Assembly (NCBI RefSeq): GCF_022008365.1
Contig: NZ_JAIRBA010000013.1
Coordinates: forward strand, 19,016 to 83,015
Reading direction: 5' to 3'
DNA: 64,000 nucleotides
Source of the DNA: Aequorivita vitellina
GTDB taxonomy: Bacteria > Bacteroidota > Bacteroidia > Flavobacteriales > Flavobacteriaceae
In this document: positions 1-9,491 of the stretch, one piece after another
Numbering within the stretch: the stretch's first letter is position 1
Layout of the letters: each line of letters starts with the position of its first letter
Made by a program: the position numbers and the translations under genes
The notes under the pieces: generated by a model
Databases searched by the model: none
What the model saw: only the letters and a program-made list of their open reading frames with translations
What the model was told of the DNA's origin: nothing

Positions 1-2924
1 TGAATGCCGATGGCAGCAATGCAAAGCAAGTTACAAAAGAAGATTTTAGACTTTTAAACAATGCCGTTTGGAGTGCCGATGGCAATTATTTAATCGCCCG
101 AAAGCATTTTTCTTCAAGTAGAAGTTTAGGTGCTGGCGAAATGTGGCAATACCACAAAACTGGTGGTTCTGGCTTACAACTCACAAAACGCAAAAACGAT
201 CAGCAGGATGTAAATGAACCTTTTGTTTCCCCCGACGGCAAATATCTTTACTACAGTGAAGATATGTATCCGGGCGGATATTTTAAATACAACAAAGACC
301 CCAACAGCCAGATTTATGTAATAAAAAGATACGAGTTTGAAACTGGAGAAACCGAAACAATAACCGGCGGTCCCGGTGGTGCTGCACGACCAACAATTTC
401 GCGCGACGGTAAAAAACTAGCCTTTGTAAAAAGAGTGCGCACTAAAAGTGTTCTTTTTATTCACGACCTAGAAACTGGCGAAGAATACCCAATCTATGAT
501 AAATTGAATAAAGACCAACAGGAAGCTTGGGCGCTTTTTGGCGTGTATCCCAACTTTAATTGGATGCCAAATAATAAGGAAATCATCTTTTGGAGCGGCG
601 GAAAAATCAATAAAATTGATGTAAATACATTAACTGTTACTGACATTCCCTTCACAGCAGACGTGAAAATTGATTTGGCAGAAACGGTTCATTTCAACAA
701 TAAAATTGAAACCGAAACTTTCACACCAAAAATGATTCGTCACACAATTACTTCGCCAGATGGCAAGTTTATTGTTTTTAGCGCTTTGGGGCATTTGTAT
801 AAAAAAACACTGCCCAACGGCGAACCGCAACGACTTACAAACAGCATAGATTTTGAATTCGAACCAGCTTTTTCGCCCAATGGTTCCGAAATAATTTACG
901 TTACTTGGAACGATTCGGAAAAAGGCGCAATCAATAAAATTTCGGCAAATGGCGGAACTCCTGTTAAATTAACTTCAGAAAAAGGAATTTACCGAACGCC
1001 CTCCTATTCGCAAAACGGAACGCAAATAGTTTTTAGAAAAGAAAAAGGCAACACCGACCAAGGTTTTACGTACACCAAAAACCCGGGGATTTACACCATG
1101 AATGCCAACGGAGCAAATGTCAATTTCGTTGTTGATAAAGGCGAATACCCAACATTCAGCAAAGATGGAGAACGAATTTTTCTACAAACTGGCGGCACCT
1201 ATTTTGGTGAAATTGAAAAGAAACTTATCAGCGTTAACTTAAATGGAAAGGACGAAAAAACACACCTTACTTCAAAATATGCCAACAGATTAATTCCGAG
1301 TCCAAACAACGAATGGATCGCTTTTACAAACCTTCATAAATTGTTTGTAGCGCCTTTGGTATTAAACGGACACACCATAGATTTAGACGATAAAACCAAA
1401 GCGGTTCCAGTTTCACAACTTGCAAAAGACGCTGGTATAAATATTCACTGGTCGCCCAAAAGCGATAAAATAATGTGGACTTTAGGCGATGAATATTTCA
1501 GCAATGAATTGAAAAACAGGTTCACTTTCTTAACTGGTTCCCCCGAAAAAGTACCTGAAATTACTTTGGAAGGAACTAAAATTGGCCTGCAAACCAAGGT
1601 TGATAAACCCAGCGGAAGAATTGCCTTCACCAATGCCCGAATAATTACAATGGAAGGCGATAAAGTAATTGAAAACGGAACTATTGTAATTAACGGTAAC
1701 ATAATTGAAGCCATTGGCAATGCTGCTGAAGTTTCTGTTCCGTCAGGTACTAAAATTTATTCAGCACAAGGCAAAACAATTATGCCCGGAATGGTTGATG
1801 CGCACGCCCACGTTGGCGCCTTTAGATATGGTTTGCCATCACAACAATACTGGCCGTTTATGGCTAATTTGGCCTTCGGTGTAACTACATCGCACGATCC
1901 TTCGGCAAATACCGAAACAGTGTTCACACTTTCCGAACTTCAAAAAAGCGGACAATTGGTTGGCCCGCGATTGTTTTCAACAGGTTTTATTCTCTACGGT
2001 GCCGATGGCGATTTTAAAGCTGTAATCAATAACTTGGAAGACGCTAGAAGCAGTATTCGCCGTACAAAAGCCTTTGGTGCCAAAAGTGTAAAAAGCTACA
2101 ACCAACCGCGTCGCGATCAGCGTCAGCAAGTATTGCAGGCCGCTCGCGAGTTGGGAATTAACGTAGTACCCGAAGGCGGCTCTACTTTTTACCATAACAT
2201 AACACAGGTTATCGACGGCCATACGGGCATTGAACACAACATACCCGTTGCGCCAGTTTACAAAGATATTTTAGAAATTTGGAGTAAAAGTGGCACGGGT
2301 TACACCCCTACGCTAATTGTAAATTACGGCGGAATGAACGGCGAGTTCTACTATTACGAACGCGACAATGTTTGGGAAAATAAAAAACTACTAACTTTTA
2401 GTCCGCGTAGTATTATTGACAGCCGCTCGCGCCACAGAATGAAAACACCCCAGGAAGAATACAAAAACGGTCATATTTTAGTTTCAGAAACCGTGAAAAG
2501 TTTGAGCGATGCCGGCGTAAAAGTGAATATGGGCGCACACGGACAATTACAAGGTTTGGGCGCACATTGGGAAACTTGGATGATACAACAAGGCGGCATG
2601 AGCAATCTTGAAGCCTTGAAGGCAGCCACTATCAATTCGGCTAAATATATCGGCGCTGGCGAAAGTATTGGTTCTTTAAAAACAGGAAAACTAGCCGATT
2701 TAATTGTGATGGACAAAAACCCATTGGAAAACATTGAAAACACCGAATCCATAAATATGGTAATGATTAACGGCAGATTATACGATGCTGAAACAATGAA
2801 TGAAATAGGCAATCACCCAAAGGAGCGTTTGCCATTTTTCTGGGAAATGGACAATTACAACCAAGCCTTCCCTTGGCATCAAGAGACTCACGGATTTATG
2901 GATGGTGGCTGTAGCTGTCATTAA
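1..2924 (+). CDS. Amidohydrolase with N-terminal PD40/TolB-like propeller (5' partial)
   Basis: The reading frame (first full codon at base 3) is open to the left edge, so the N-terminus lies outside the window. The first half carries repeated PD40/WD40-like blades with motifs such as SPDGK, SRDGKK and SPNGSE, typical of TolB-like propellers. The second half is an amidohydrolase domain: the strand before the metal site (PGMVDAHAHVG, His codons at 1803 and 1809) and the C-terminal GKLADLIVMDKNPL are classic for the imidazolonepropionase/dipeptidase type. The family hydrolyses C-N bonds of cyclic amides or dipeptides using one or two metal ions; the fused propeller suggests an exported enzyme, but the signal region is not visible. 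The protein ends with an odd Cys-rich GGCSCH tail. It is followed directly by a strong hairpin terminator. Substrate cannot be told from sequence. Confidence 0.85.
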   Translation, partial: NADGSNAKQVTKEDFRLLNNAVWSADGNYLIARKHFSSSRSLGAGEMWQYHKTGGSGLQLTKRKNDQQDVNEPFVSPDGKYLYYSEDMYPGGYFKYNKDPNSQIYVIKRYEFETGETETITGGPGGAARPTISRDGKKLAFVKRVRTKSVLFIHDLETGEEYPIYDKLNKDQQEAWALFGVYPNFNWMPNNKEIIFWSGGKINKIDVNTLTVTDIPFTADVKIDLAETVHFNNKIETETFTPKMIRHTITSPDGKFIVFSALGHLYKKTLPNGEPQRLTNSIDFEFEPAFSPNGSEIIYVTWNDSEKGAINKISANGGTPVKLTSEKGIYRTPSYSQNGTQIVFRKEKGNTDQGFTYTKNPGIYTMNANGANVNFVVDKGEYPTFSKDGERIFLQTGGTYFGEIEKKLISVNLNGKDEKTHLTSKYANRLIPSPNNEWIAFTNLHKLFVAPLVLNGHTIDLDDKTKAVPVSQLAKDAGINIHWSPKSDKIMWTLGDEYFSNELKNRFTFLTGSPEKVPEITLEGTKIGLQTKVDKPSGRIAFTNARIITMEGDKVIENGTIVINGNIIEAIGNAAEVSVPSGTKIYSAQGKTIMPGMVDAHAHVGAFRYGLPSQQYWPFMANLAFGVTTSHDPSANTETVFTLSELQKSGQLVGPRLFSTGFILYGADGDFKAVINNLEDARSSIRRTKAFGAKSVKSYNQPRRDQRQQVLQAARELGINVVPEGGSTFYHNITQVIDGHTGIEHNIPVAPVYKDILEIWSKSGTGYTPTLIVNYGGMNGEFYYYERDNVWENKKLLTFSPRSIIDSRSRHRMKTPQEEYKNGHILVSETVKSLSDAGVKVNMGAHGQLQGLGAHWETWMIQQGGMSNLEALKAATINSAKYIGAGESIGSLKTGKLADLIVMDKNPLENIENTESINMVMINGRLYDAETMNEIGNHPKERLPFFWEMDNYNQAFPWHQETHGFMDGGCSCH

Positions 2925-2970
2925 TTTAAAATATATTAATAATAATGTGTATTTTAAATCTTGCGCATAA

Positions 2971-2996
2971 AAAAAGCTCCAGAAATGGAGCTTTTT
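2971..2996. terminator. Bidirectional intrinsic terminator
   Basis: A perfect 10-bp stem (aaaaagctcc / ggagcttttt) with a 6-base loop lies between the convergent amidohydrolase and fasciclin genes. The A-run on one side and T-run on the other allow termination in both directions. Confidence 0.85.
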
Positions 2997-3015
2997 AATT
3001 CTTCAAATTTTTTAA

Positions 3016-3648
3016 TTACATATTGGGCATGAGCACCTTGTCAATTACGTGAATTGTACCATTAGAAGCATCCATATCTGCACTAGAAACAGTAGCAGTT
3101 TTTCCTTTTGCATCCTTAATCATCAGTTTTCCGTTTTTTTCAGATAACGTTAAAACATCACCGTTTAAAGTGGTAACATCTAGCTTATTATTGGCCTCTT
3201 TTACTTTTGCCAATACATCGGCAGCAGGTAGTTTGCCTTGTAATACGTGATACTTAAGAACATCTTGAAGTTGCTCTTTGTTTTCTGGTTTCATTAAATT
3301 CCCCATTATCGCTCCCGGTACCTTATTAAAAGCTTCATTGGTTGGCGCAAATACAGTGTACTGCCCTTCAGATTTAAAAGTTTGAGTCAAATCTGCAGCT
3401 TGAAGTGCACTCACTAAAGTGGACAAATCTGCATTACTCATTGCTTTTGCCGCAATTGAATTGGCTTCCATTTCTGCCAATCTCGCGGTATTCATTTCTT
3501 CAATTTTAATTAAAGAATCTTTCTCGCGCTCCATGCGCAATTGTTCTGCTTGAGCTTCAGCTTCAGCTTCTTTCTTTTTCGTGTCCTCGCAGCTTGCAAA
3601 AAGCATTGCTACTACCGCTAGAGACATTACAATTGTTTTTAGTTTCAT
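3016..3648 (-). CDS. Fasciclin (FAS1) domain lipoprotein
   Basis: I start at the ATG at 3648, giving 210 residues, because it opens a lipoprotein signal (MKLKTIVMSLAVVAMLFASC); a longer frame would add 18 residues before it. After the lipidated Cys comes a charged, Ala/Glu/Lys-rich stretch that is probably a coiled spacer (about residues 20-65). A FAS1 domain follows to the end, with the family motifs YTVFAPTNEAF and the closing NGTIHVIDKVLMP. FAS1 domains mediate adhesion or protein contacts, and single-domain versions are common on the surface of Bacteroidota. It is convergent with the amidohydrolase and shares its terminator. The binding partner is unknown. Confidence 0.88.
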   Translation of the reverse strand: MKLKTIVMSLAVVAMLFASCEDTKKKEAEAEAQAEQLRMEREKDSLIKIEEMNTARLAEMEANSIAAKAMSNADLSTLVSALQAADLTQTFKSEGQYTVFAPTNEAFNKVPGAIMGNLMKPENKEQLQDVLKYHVLQGKLPAADVLAKVKEANNKLDVTTLNGDVLTLSEKNGKLMIKDAKGKTATVSSADMDASNGTIHVIDKVLMPNM

Positions 3649-3859
3649 AATAATTTTTGTTGGTTTATAGTTTCGGTCAAAGATATTATAAGTACCATTC
3701 ACTTTTTGCTAATTAATCCCCCAGTTTAGTTAAATATTTAATAAATTTTATAAGGTACTCTCAGTGATTTGAATCAATTATTAAATTTTTATTAATCCTG
3801 AAAAATCGTGAATTTAAAATGCATATCTTTATATATTAACCCATAAAACATAATTAAAA

Positions 3860-4237
3860 ATGATTAAATCAAAATATCAGAGCGTTTTAGATTTAGGTGA
3901 AAAACTCAACATTAAAGACGGGGATGTAAAAGAAGAAAACGGACAACTAAAAGTTTGGGGCACCGCAAAAAATCAGTACGAGAAAAATCTGCTTTGGGAT
4001 GAAATAAAACGTGTTGGTGGCGAAAATCCAACCGATATTATGGCAGACATTAAAGTTGCCGATTCCTCTGTTTTTGCACATCACACTGTAAAAAGTGGCG
4101 AATCATTAAGTAAAATTGCAAAACAATATTACGGTAATGCCAATAAATACAACGCAATTTTTGAAGCCAACAAAGGAAAATTAAAATCTGCAGACCTTAT
4201 CCATCCTGGTGATGAGTTGGTTATCCCAAATATTTAA
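3860..4237 (+). CDS. BON-LysM domain protein (Kbp/YgaU-like)
   Basis: This 125-residue protein has a BON-like N-terminal half (about residues 1-65) and a C-terminal LysM domain (from HHTVKSGESLSKIAKQYYG to the PGDELVIP motif). That architecture is the one of E. coli Kbp (YgaU), a small cytoplasmic potassium-binding protein, and no signal peptide is visible here either, so a cytosolic role is more likely than peptidoglycan binding. It is slightly shorter than Kbp (149 residues). A TATCTTTA element at 3824-3831 resembles the Bacteroidota -7 box. The gene stands alone and ends in a strong terminator. Confidence 0.85.
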   Translation: MIKSKYQSVLDLGEKLNIKDGDVKEENGQLKVWGTAKNQYEKNLLWDEIKRVGGENPTDIMADIKVADSSVFAHHTVKSGESLSKIAKQYYGNANKYNAIFEANKGKLKSADLIHPGDELVIPNI

Positions 4238-4255
4238 TTATTAGTTTAAAGCGTC

Positions 4256-4293
4256 AAAAAACCGCCAAGTTTATCTAAAACTGGCGGTTTTTT
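4256..4293. terminator. Bidirectional intrinsic terminator
   Basis: A stem pairing aaaaaccgcca with tggcggttttt, flanked by A- and T-runs, separates the LysM gene from the convergent AAA ATPase gene. Confidence 0.85.
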
Positions 4294-4310
4294 TATGCTA
4301 TAATTTTAGA

Positions 4311-5774
4311 TTAAAGTCCACTAATATAGCTTCCGTATAAATCTCTAAAATGCAGACCATTTCCTAAACTGTAACGACTTAATTTTTTATTTTCGGCCAA
4401 GGCCCAAAGAATTAATTCTTTTAGAAAATAACTGTCTTCTTTTACAGTTTCTGGTTGGTATTTTTCTATTAATTGTTGTAATGGAATAATACGGTCCAAT
4501 TCATTTTTATATTCGTCATCTGAAAATGAATCGAGTAATTCAAAATCGTTTTCTTCAAAAAACCAAGCCACAATTTCGGCGTACGGGTCCGAATCACCTT
4601 CCTTTGTAAGTTTTTCAATTTTTGGAAACTTCTCTTTAAACGTAGTGTTTACGGCATCCACAATTAACTGTTGTGCTACTTGCGAAACGCCTTCCTGCTC
4701 CCCTTCGTAAACCAATTCTATTTTCCCAGTAATTGACGGAATTATACCAATAAAATCGCCCAAACGTACACTGGTTTTTTCATCTCCGGTGTGCAATGCA
4801 CGTCTTTCGGCAGTACTTAATAAATTTTCAAAAGCTGTAATACTCAATCGAGCGCTAACGCCACTTTTAGCATCTATAAAATCATTTTCCCGGGCCTCAA
4901 AACTTATTTGCTCTAAAATATCTTTTGCCAAATTGGGAACATAAACGTTTGCTTTTGCTTTAATAGCTTCGGCCGTTTCTTGTTCAGTAATTGTGCGCGC
5001 GGTTTCAATATCTTCTGGGTAGTGGGTTAAAATTTGCGAGCCAATTCTATCTTTCAGCGGTGTAACAATGCTGCCACGGTTTGTGTAATCTTCGGGGTTT
5101 GCTGTAAAAACGAATTGAATATCCAAGGGCAAACGCACGGCAAAACCACGAATCTGTATATCGCCTTCCTGCAAAATATTAAAAAGTGCCACTTGAATTC
5201 GCGGTTGTAAATCGGGCAATTCGTTTATAACAAAGATGCAACGGTTACTGCGTGGAATCATCCCAAAGTGAATCACGCGATCATCGGCATACGTGAGTTT
5301 TAAATTTGCAGCTTTTATTGGGTCAACATCGCCAACAATATCGGCAACCGTAACGTCTGGCGTCGCTAGTTTTTCTGAAAAGCGGTCGTCGCGGTGTAAC
5401 CAACTTATGGGCGTATTGTCACCTTTTTCAATAAGTACGTTTTTGGCATACCGCGAAATAGGGTTAAACGGATCATCGTTAATTTCGCTGCCTTCCACCA
5501 TTGGGATATACTCGTCTAAAAGCCCAACCATTTGTCGTGCCAATCGCGTTTTAGCTTGTCCGCGAAGCCCCAAAAGATTGATGTTGTGTTTTGAAAGAAT
5601 AGCGCGTTCCAATTCGGGAATTACAGTAAGTTCATACCCGTGAATACCCACAAAAGGCGATTCTTTCTTCATTATTTTTTGAAGCAGATTGCGGCGCAAT
5701 TCTTCTTTAATTGATATTGATTCGTAACCCGATTTTTTGAGTTGTCCGAAGGTTTTAATTGTTTCTATTTTCAT
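4311..5774 (-). CDS. MoxR/magnesium-chelatase-I-like AAA+ ATPase
   Basis: The 487-residue protein has a Walker A motif GLRGQAKT (residues 69-76), a Walker B with Asn-Glu instead of Asp-Glu (IFVINE, 180-185), sensor 1 Asn in FVFTANPEDY (about 226) and an arginine finger region LKDRIGSQI (about 243). It belongs to the AAA+ branch of MoxR and magnesium chelatase subunit I, which acts as a hexameric motor with a vWA partner. The vWA partner is encoded upstream in the same direction (7382-6261), with a small four-helix protein gene in between. Annotation pipelines often call such proteins magnesium chelatase, but there is no sign of chlorophyll or cobalamin genes here, so a chaperone-like remodelling role is more likely. 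Substrate unknown. Confidence 0.85.
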   Translation of the reverse strand: MKIETIKTFGQLKKSGYESISIKEELRRNLLQKIMKKESPFVGIHGYELTVIPELERAILSKHNINLLGLRGQAKTRLARQMVGLLDEYIPMVEGSEINDDPFNPISRYAKNVLIEKGDNTPISWLHRDDRFSEKLATPDVTVADIVGDVDPIKAANLKLTYADDRVIHFGMIPRSNRCIFVINELPDLQPRIQVALFNILQEGDIQIRGFAVRLPLDIQFVFTANPEDYTNRGSIVTPLKDRIGSQILTHYPEDIETARTITEQETAEAIKAKANVYVPNLAKDILEQISFEARENDFIDAKSGVSARLSITAFENLLSTAERRALHTGDEKTSVRLGDFIGIIPSITGKIELVYEGEQEGVSQVAQQLIVDAVNTTFKEKFPKIEKLTKEGDSDPYAEIVAWFFEENDFELLDSFSDDEYKNELDRIIPLQQLIEKYQPETVKEDSYFLKELILWALAENKKLSRYSLGNGLHFRDLYGSYISGL

Positions 5775-5818
5775 AATTGTTATTAGATATAAGAGAAAAG
5801 AAGAAAGCTAAAAGACTA

Positions 5819-6175
5819 TTAACCCAAGGGGTTTTGAAAACCAGAGGTCATCATTTGCCATTCTGTTATATTATTTTCCAACTTTTCTAATTCTTCATCA
5901 TTACTATATTTTTTATGATGTGCGATTAATAATTGAGTACTTAATTTATAGGATGATCCCGATGAAATATCTAGAAAATGATTAAATGATTTATCGGTTC
6001 GAGAGGATCCCTCCGCGATATTACTTGGAATTGAGATTGAACATCGACTCATTTGAGAAGTCAAGTTACACTGTTCTTTCTGAGAAAAAGCTTCTAAGAT
6101 ATCTGATGTGTCAAAAGCTATATATAAAGCTTTTTTCCATATTTTTAAATTTTTATAGTTGTGCTTAAGTTTCAT
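5819..6175 (-). CDS. Four-helix bundle protein (S23 / 23S rRNA-intervening-sequence type)
   Basis: The 118-residue protein carries the hallmark of the TIGR02436 family: an N-terminal NLKIWKKA segment, a central SIPSNIAEGSSR motif and a helical C-terminal half. Family members form four-helix bundles; some are encoded inside intervening sequences of 23S rRNA genes, but many, like this one, stand in unrelated places. No rRNA is nearby. It sits between the vWA and AAA ATPase genes on the same strand, with 85 and 44 bp gaps, so it is probably co-transcribed with them. Its biochemical function is not established. The C-terminus (QMMTSGFQNPLG) is slightly unlike the usual ending. Confidence 0.85.
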   Translation of the reverse strand: MKLKHNYKNLKIWKKALYIAFDTSDILEAFSQKEQCNLTSQMSRCSISIPSNIAEGSSRTDKSFNHFLDISSGSSYKLSTQLLIAHHKKYSNDEELEKLENNITEWQMMTSGFQNPLG

Positions 6176-6260
6176 AATATATGGATTCTAAAACTAAAAA
6201 TTTTACGCTGTTTTTCGTCTAAATCGCGCTTCCTCTTCTTTATACTTCCCTTTATAATTT

Positions 6261-7382
6261 TCAACGCAAACGTTTCGTTCTATTCGTTTCATAATCACTA
6301 AAAATCATTTCGCCCAAACCTTTTAATCCTGTGTAAAATGCTTTGCCTTTATTGGCCGCCGTAAATTCTTCAACAAACTGCATTAAATACGGGTCTTCAG
6401 CAATCATAAATGTTGTTATTGGAATGTGCAATTTCCGCGCTTGCGACGCCATTGCATAGCATTTATTCACAATATAACTGTCCAAACCATTGCTGTTTTT
6501 ATAATAACGTCCGTCCGGCAGTCGCACGCAGCTCGGCTTTCCATCGGTAATCATAAATATTTGTTTGTTGGTGTTTCGTTTTCTTCGCAATAAATCCATT
6601 GCAAGTTGAAGTCCGGCGACTGTATTTGTATGATACGGCCCTACATTTAAATATGGCAAATCCTTAATTTTAATTGGCCAAGCATCATTTCCGAAGACTA
6701 AAATATCTAAAGTATCTTTTGGATATCGCGTGGTTATAAATTCGGAAAGCGCCATCGCCACCTTTTTTGCGGGCGTAATTCGGTCTTCGCCGTAAAGAAT
6801 CATACTGTGGCTAATATCTATCATTAACACGGTACTCATCTGGGTTTTATACATGGTTTCTTCAACCACCAAATCGTTTTCTGAAAGGGTAAAGTCGCCC
6901 AGTCCGTGATTAATTTGTGCATTTTTAAAACTTTCGGTCATCGAAATCTGTTCCAACGAATCGCCAAAACGATAATCGCGAAACTCACCAGCCTGCTCAT
7001 CTCCCCTTCCCGTTTGTTTGGTTCGGTGGTTGCCGGCACCGCTCTTTCGCAGTTTTCCAAAGATTTGTTCCAAAGCGCGCTTCCGAAGGGCTCTTTCAGT
7101 TTTTTCGGTAATTGCCAAGCCGCTTTTACCATCTATCTTTATTTCTTCGCGCAGATAGCCTTTCTTTTTTAAATCTTCCACGAAATCGTCTAAAGTATAG
7201 TCCTCGGTAGTGAGCTTATACTCTTCATCCAACTGTTTTAACCAATCCATCGCTTCATCAAAGTCTCCGGAAGTATGGGTAATCAATTCCTGAAAAACAT
7301 CGAACAGTTTTTCAAACGGCGATTGGTCTTTTGGTGTGTGCTTGGTGAAGACAAACCCGCTCTTTGTAATTTTCTTATTCAT
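6261..7382 (-). CDS. vWA domain protein, partner of the AAA+ ATPase
   Basis: This 373-residue soluble protein has a helical N-terminal half and a C-terminal von Willebrand A domain. The MIDAS motif DxSxS is present (D189, S191, S193 in MIDISHSM) together with the later ITDGKP metal-site loop. No signal peptide or membrane segment is seen. Paired MoxR-type ATPase and vWA genes are a common arrangement in which the vWA protein binds the target and the ATPase remodels it, as in magnesium chelatase I/D and RavA-ViaA. Here it would be the first gene of a three-gene minus-strand operon. The client protein is unknown. Confidence 0.85.
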   Translation of the reverse strand: MNKKITKSGFVFTKHTPKDQSPFEKLFDVFQELITHTSGDFDEAMDWLKQLDEEYKLTTEDYTLDDFVEDLKKKGYLREEIKIDGKSGLAITEKTERALRKRALEQIFGKLRKSGAGNHRTKQTGRGDEQAGEFRDYRFGDSLEQISMTESFKNAQINHGLGDFTLSENDLVVEETMYKTQMSTVLMIDISHSMILYGEDRITPAKKVAMALSEFITTRYPKDTLDILVFGNDAWPIKIKDLPYLNVGPYHTNTVAGLQLAMDLLRRKRNTNKQIFMITDGKPSCVRLPDGRYYKNSNGLDSYIVNKCYAMASQARKLHIPITTFMIAEDPYLMQFVEEFTAANKGKAFYTGLKGLGEMIFSDYETNRTKRLR

Positions 7383-7541
7383 ATTCTAAAAATAAAACTT
7401 TCACGGCTCATAAAAAAAGGGCAAACGTTAAACTCCTACCAATTAAAATACGCTTTAGTAAAGAATAATTAATGTGGGAAAAACAAAAATTCCTTAGATT
7501 TGTTTTGAAAATCAACTACATATCCATTAAAATTAAGCATT

Positions 7542-9482
7542 ATGAAAAATTTCAGTTTAATCTTTTCCGCTTTGGTACTCTTTGTGGCGTGTAAAGACAA
7601 GCCAAAAGACGAAACCAAGGAAGTTGCAACTGTAAATACTTACTCTATTGAACAGTTTATGGGAAATGAAAATGCTTCGGCCAATGGATTTTCACCAGAT
7701 AAGTCTAAGGTTTTAATGACCAGCAACCGGTCTGGAGTTTACAATATGTACACCGTTCCAGCACAAGGTGGCGAGTTTACACCGGTAACCCAATCTGATA
7801 GTGCTTCGGTTTACGGTATTTCGTATTTTCCTGAAGATGACCGAATCCTTTTTAGAATGGACGGAAATGGTGACGAAATTTATAAAATTTTTGTAAAAGA
7901 CAGCAGTGGAATTAAAAGATTGACACCCGAAAAAAATGTGCGTGCGCTATTTCAAGGCTGGGCAAAAGATGGTAAAAGCTTCTATTATAACAGCAACGAG
8001 CGCAATCCGCAGCAAATGGATGTTTACGAAATGGACATCGTTACTTTTAAACCGAAACTGATTTATAAAAATGAAGAAGCAATGGATTTCGGGGGAATTT
8101 CAGACGATAAAAATTACATGCTGCTTTCAAAAGCTATAAATACAAACGACAGCGATTTGTTTCTGTTGAATCTGAAAACTAACAAAAAAACGAAAATCAA
8201 CGAAACTGTCAGCAAAAATTCACCCGAAGATTTTTCGCCCGACGGGAAATCATTCTACTACACAACAGACGACAATTCTGAATTTAGTTATTTAATGAAA
8301 TACAACGTTGAAGACGGTACCAAAGAAAAAGTTTTAGAAAAAGATTGGGACATTAACGCCTTTTATTTTACGCACAACGGCAAGTATTCGGTGCTGTTTA
8401 GCAATGAAGACGCCAAAACAAAAATGTATGTAACTGAAGTCGCTACTGGCAATGAATTGAATTTCCCAGAGATTGATGGACAAGCCATTAGTGCGGCTAG
8501 ATTTTCAAACGACGAGACCATGGCATTATTAACCGTTGGAAGCTCGCAACTGCCTACCAATACTTACTCCTACAATTTAGCAACACAAGAATATTACAAG
8601 CTTACCAATGTTTTAAACCCGGAAATTAATCCAAACGATTTGGTGGAGGCCACGGTGGTTAGATACAAATCTTTTGACGGGTTGGAAATTCCGGCAATAT
8701 ATTACCAACCAAAACAAGCAACCGTAAACAATAAAGTTCCAGCATTAGTTTGGGTTCACGGCGGCCCCGGCGGACAATCTCGACAAAATTACAGTTCATT
8801 AATTCAATATTTAGTAAATCACGGCTATGCTATTTTAGCCGTAAACAATCGCGGAAGCAGTGGCTACGGAAAAAGTTTTTATAGAATGGACGACCAAAAT
8901 CACGGCGACAAAGATTTAAAAGATTGCATTGCAGGAAAAGATTGGTTGTCAAGTCAAGAAAATATTGATAAAGATAAGATAGGAATAATTGGTGGTTCGT
9001 ACGGTGGTTATATGACGATGGCGGCACTTACTTATGCCCCAGAGGAGTTTGAGGTTGGCGTGAATATTTTTGGCGTTACAAACTGGATACGTACTTTAAA
9101 AAGCATTCCGCCATGGTGGGCTTCTTTTAAAGACGCGCTTTATTTGGAAATGGGCAATCCCAATACGGCAGATTCTGTTCGTTTAAAGCAGATTTCACCT
9201 TTATTTCACACTGAAAATGTAACCAAACCTTTGATGGTTTTGCAAGGTGCCCAAGACCCGAGAGTGCTTAAAATTGAATCCGATGAAATTGTGGAAGGCG
9301 TTAAAAAGAACGGCGTTCCCGTAGAATACGTTGTTTTTGAAGATGAAGGTCACGGCTTTGTAAAAAAAGAAAATGAAATAGTAGCAGGCAAACGCATTTT
9401 AAACTTTTTAGACAAGTATTTAAAAGGTGAAAGTGAAAACAGTTTAGACACCAAAACCGCCGAACGAATTGAAGTAAAATAG
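7542..9482 (+). CDS. S9 family prolyl oligopeptidase-type peptidase, lipoprotein
   Basis: The 646-residue protein opens with a lipoprotein signal (lipobox before C17 in VLFVACKDK). Residues of about 40-370 form a beta-propeller with PD40-like blades, and about 400-630 form an alpha/beta hydrolase. The catalytic triad is visible: S486 in GGSYGGYM, D572 in GAQDPRV and H604 in DEGHGF. The family cleaves short peptides, often after proline or as acyl-aminoacyl/dipeptidyl peptidases, with the propeller limiting substrate size. As a lipoprotein it should work in the periplasm or at the outer membrane. It is monocistronic and convergent with the next gene, with only 9 bp between the stops. Confidence 0.9.
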   Translation: MKNFSLIFSALVLFVACKDKPKDETKEVATVNTYSIEQFMGNENASANGFSPDKSKVLMTSNRSGVYNMYTVPAQGGEFTPVTQSDSASVYGISYFPEDDRILFRMDGNGDEIYKIFVKDSSGIKRLTPEKNVRALFQGWAKDGKSFYYNSNERNPQQMDVYEMDIVTFKPKLIYKNEEAMDFGGISDDKNYMLLSKAINTNDSDLFLLNLKTNKKTKINETVSKNSPEDFSPDGKSFYYTTDDNSEFSYLMKYNVEDGTKEKVLEKDWDINAFYFTHNGKYSVLFSNEDAKTKMYVTEVATGNELNFPEIDGQAISAARFSNDETMALLTVGSSQLPTNTYSYNLATQEYYKLTNVLNPEINPNDLVEATVVRYKSFDGLEIPAIYYQPKQATVNNKVPALVWVHGGPGGQSRQNYSSLIQYLVNHGYAILAVNNRGSSGYGKSFYRMDDQNHGDKDLKDCIAGKDWLSSQENIDKDKIGIIGGSYGGYMTMAALTYAPEEFEVGVNIFGVTNWIRTLKSIPPWWASFKDALYLEMGNPNTADSVRLKQISPLFHTENVTKPLMVLQGAQDPRVLKIESDEIVEGVKKNGVPVEYVVFEDEGHGFVKKENEIVAGKRILNFLDKYLKGESENSLDTKTAERIEVK

Positions 9483-9491
9483 CTGTGTATT

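Noticed and set aside
4311..5774. True magnesium chelatase subunit
   Set aside because: The ATPase resembles that subunit but no tetrapyrrole genes accompany it and the partner is a generic vWA protein.
5819..6175. 23S rRNA intervening sequence
   Set aside because: The protein family is named after such sequences, but there is no rRNA gene near.
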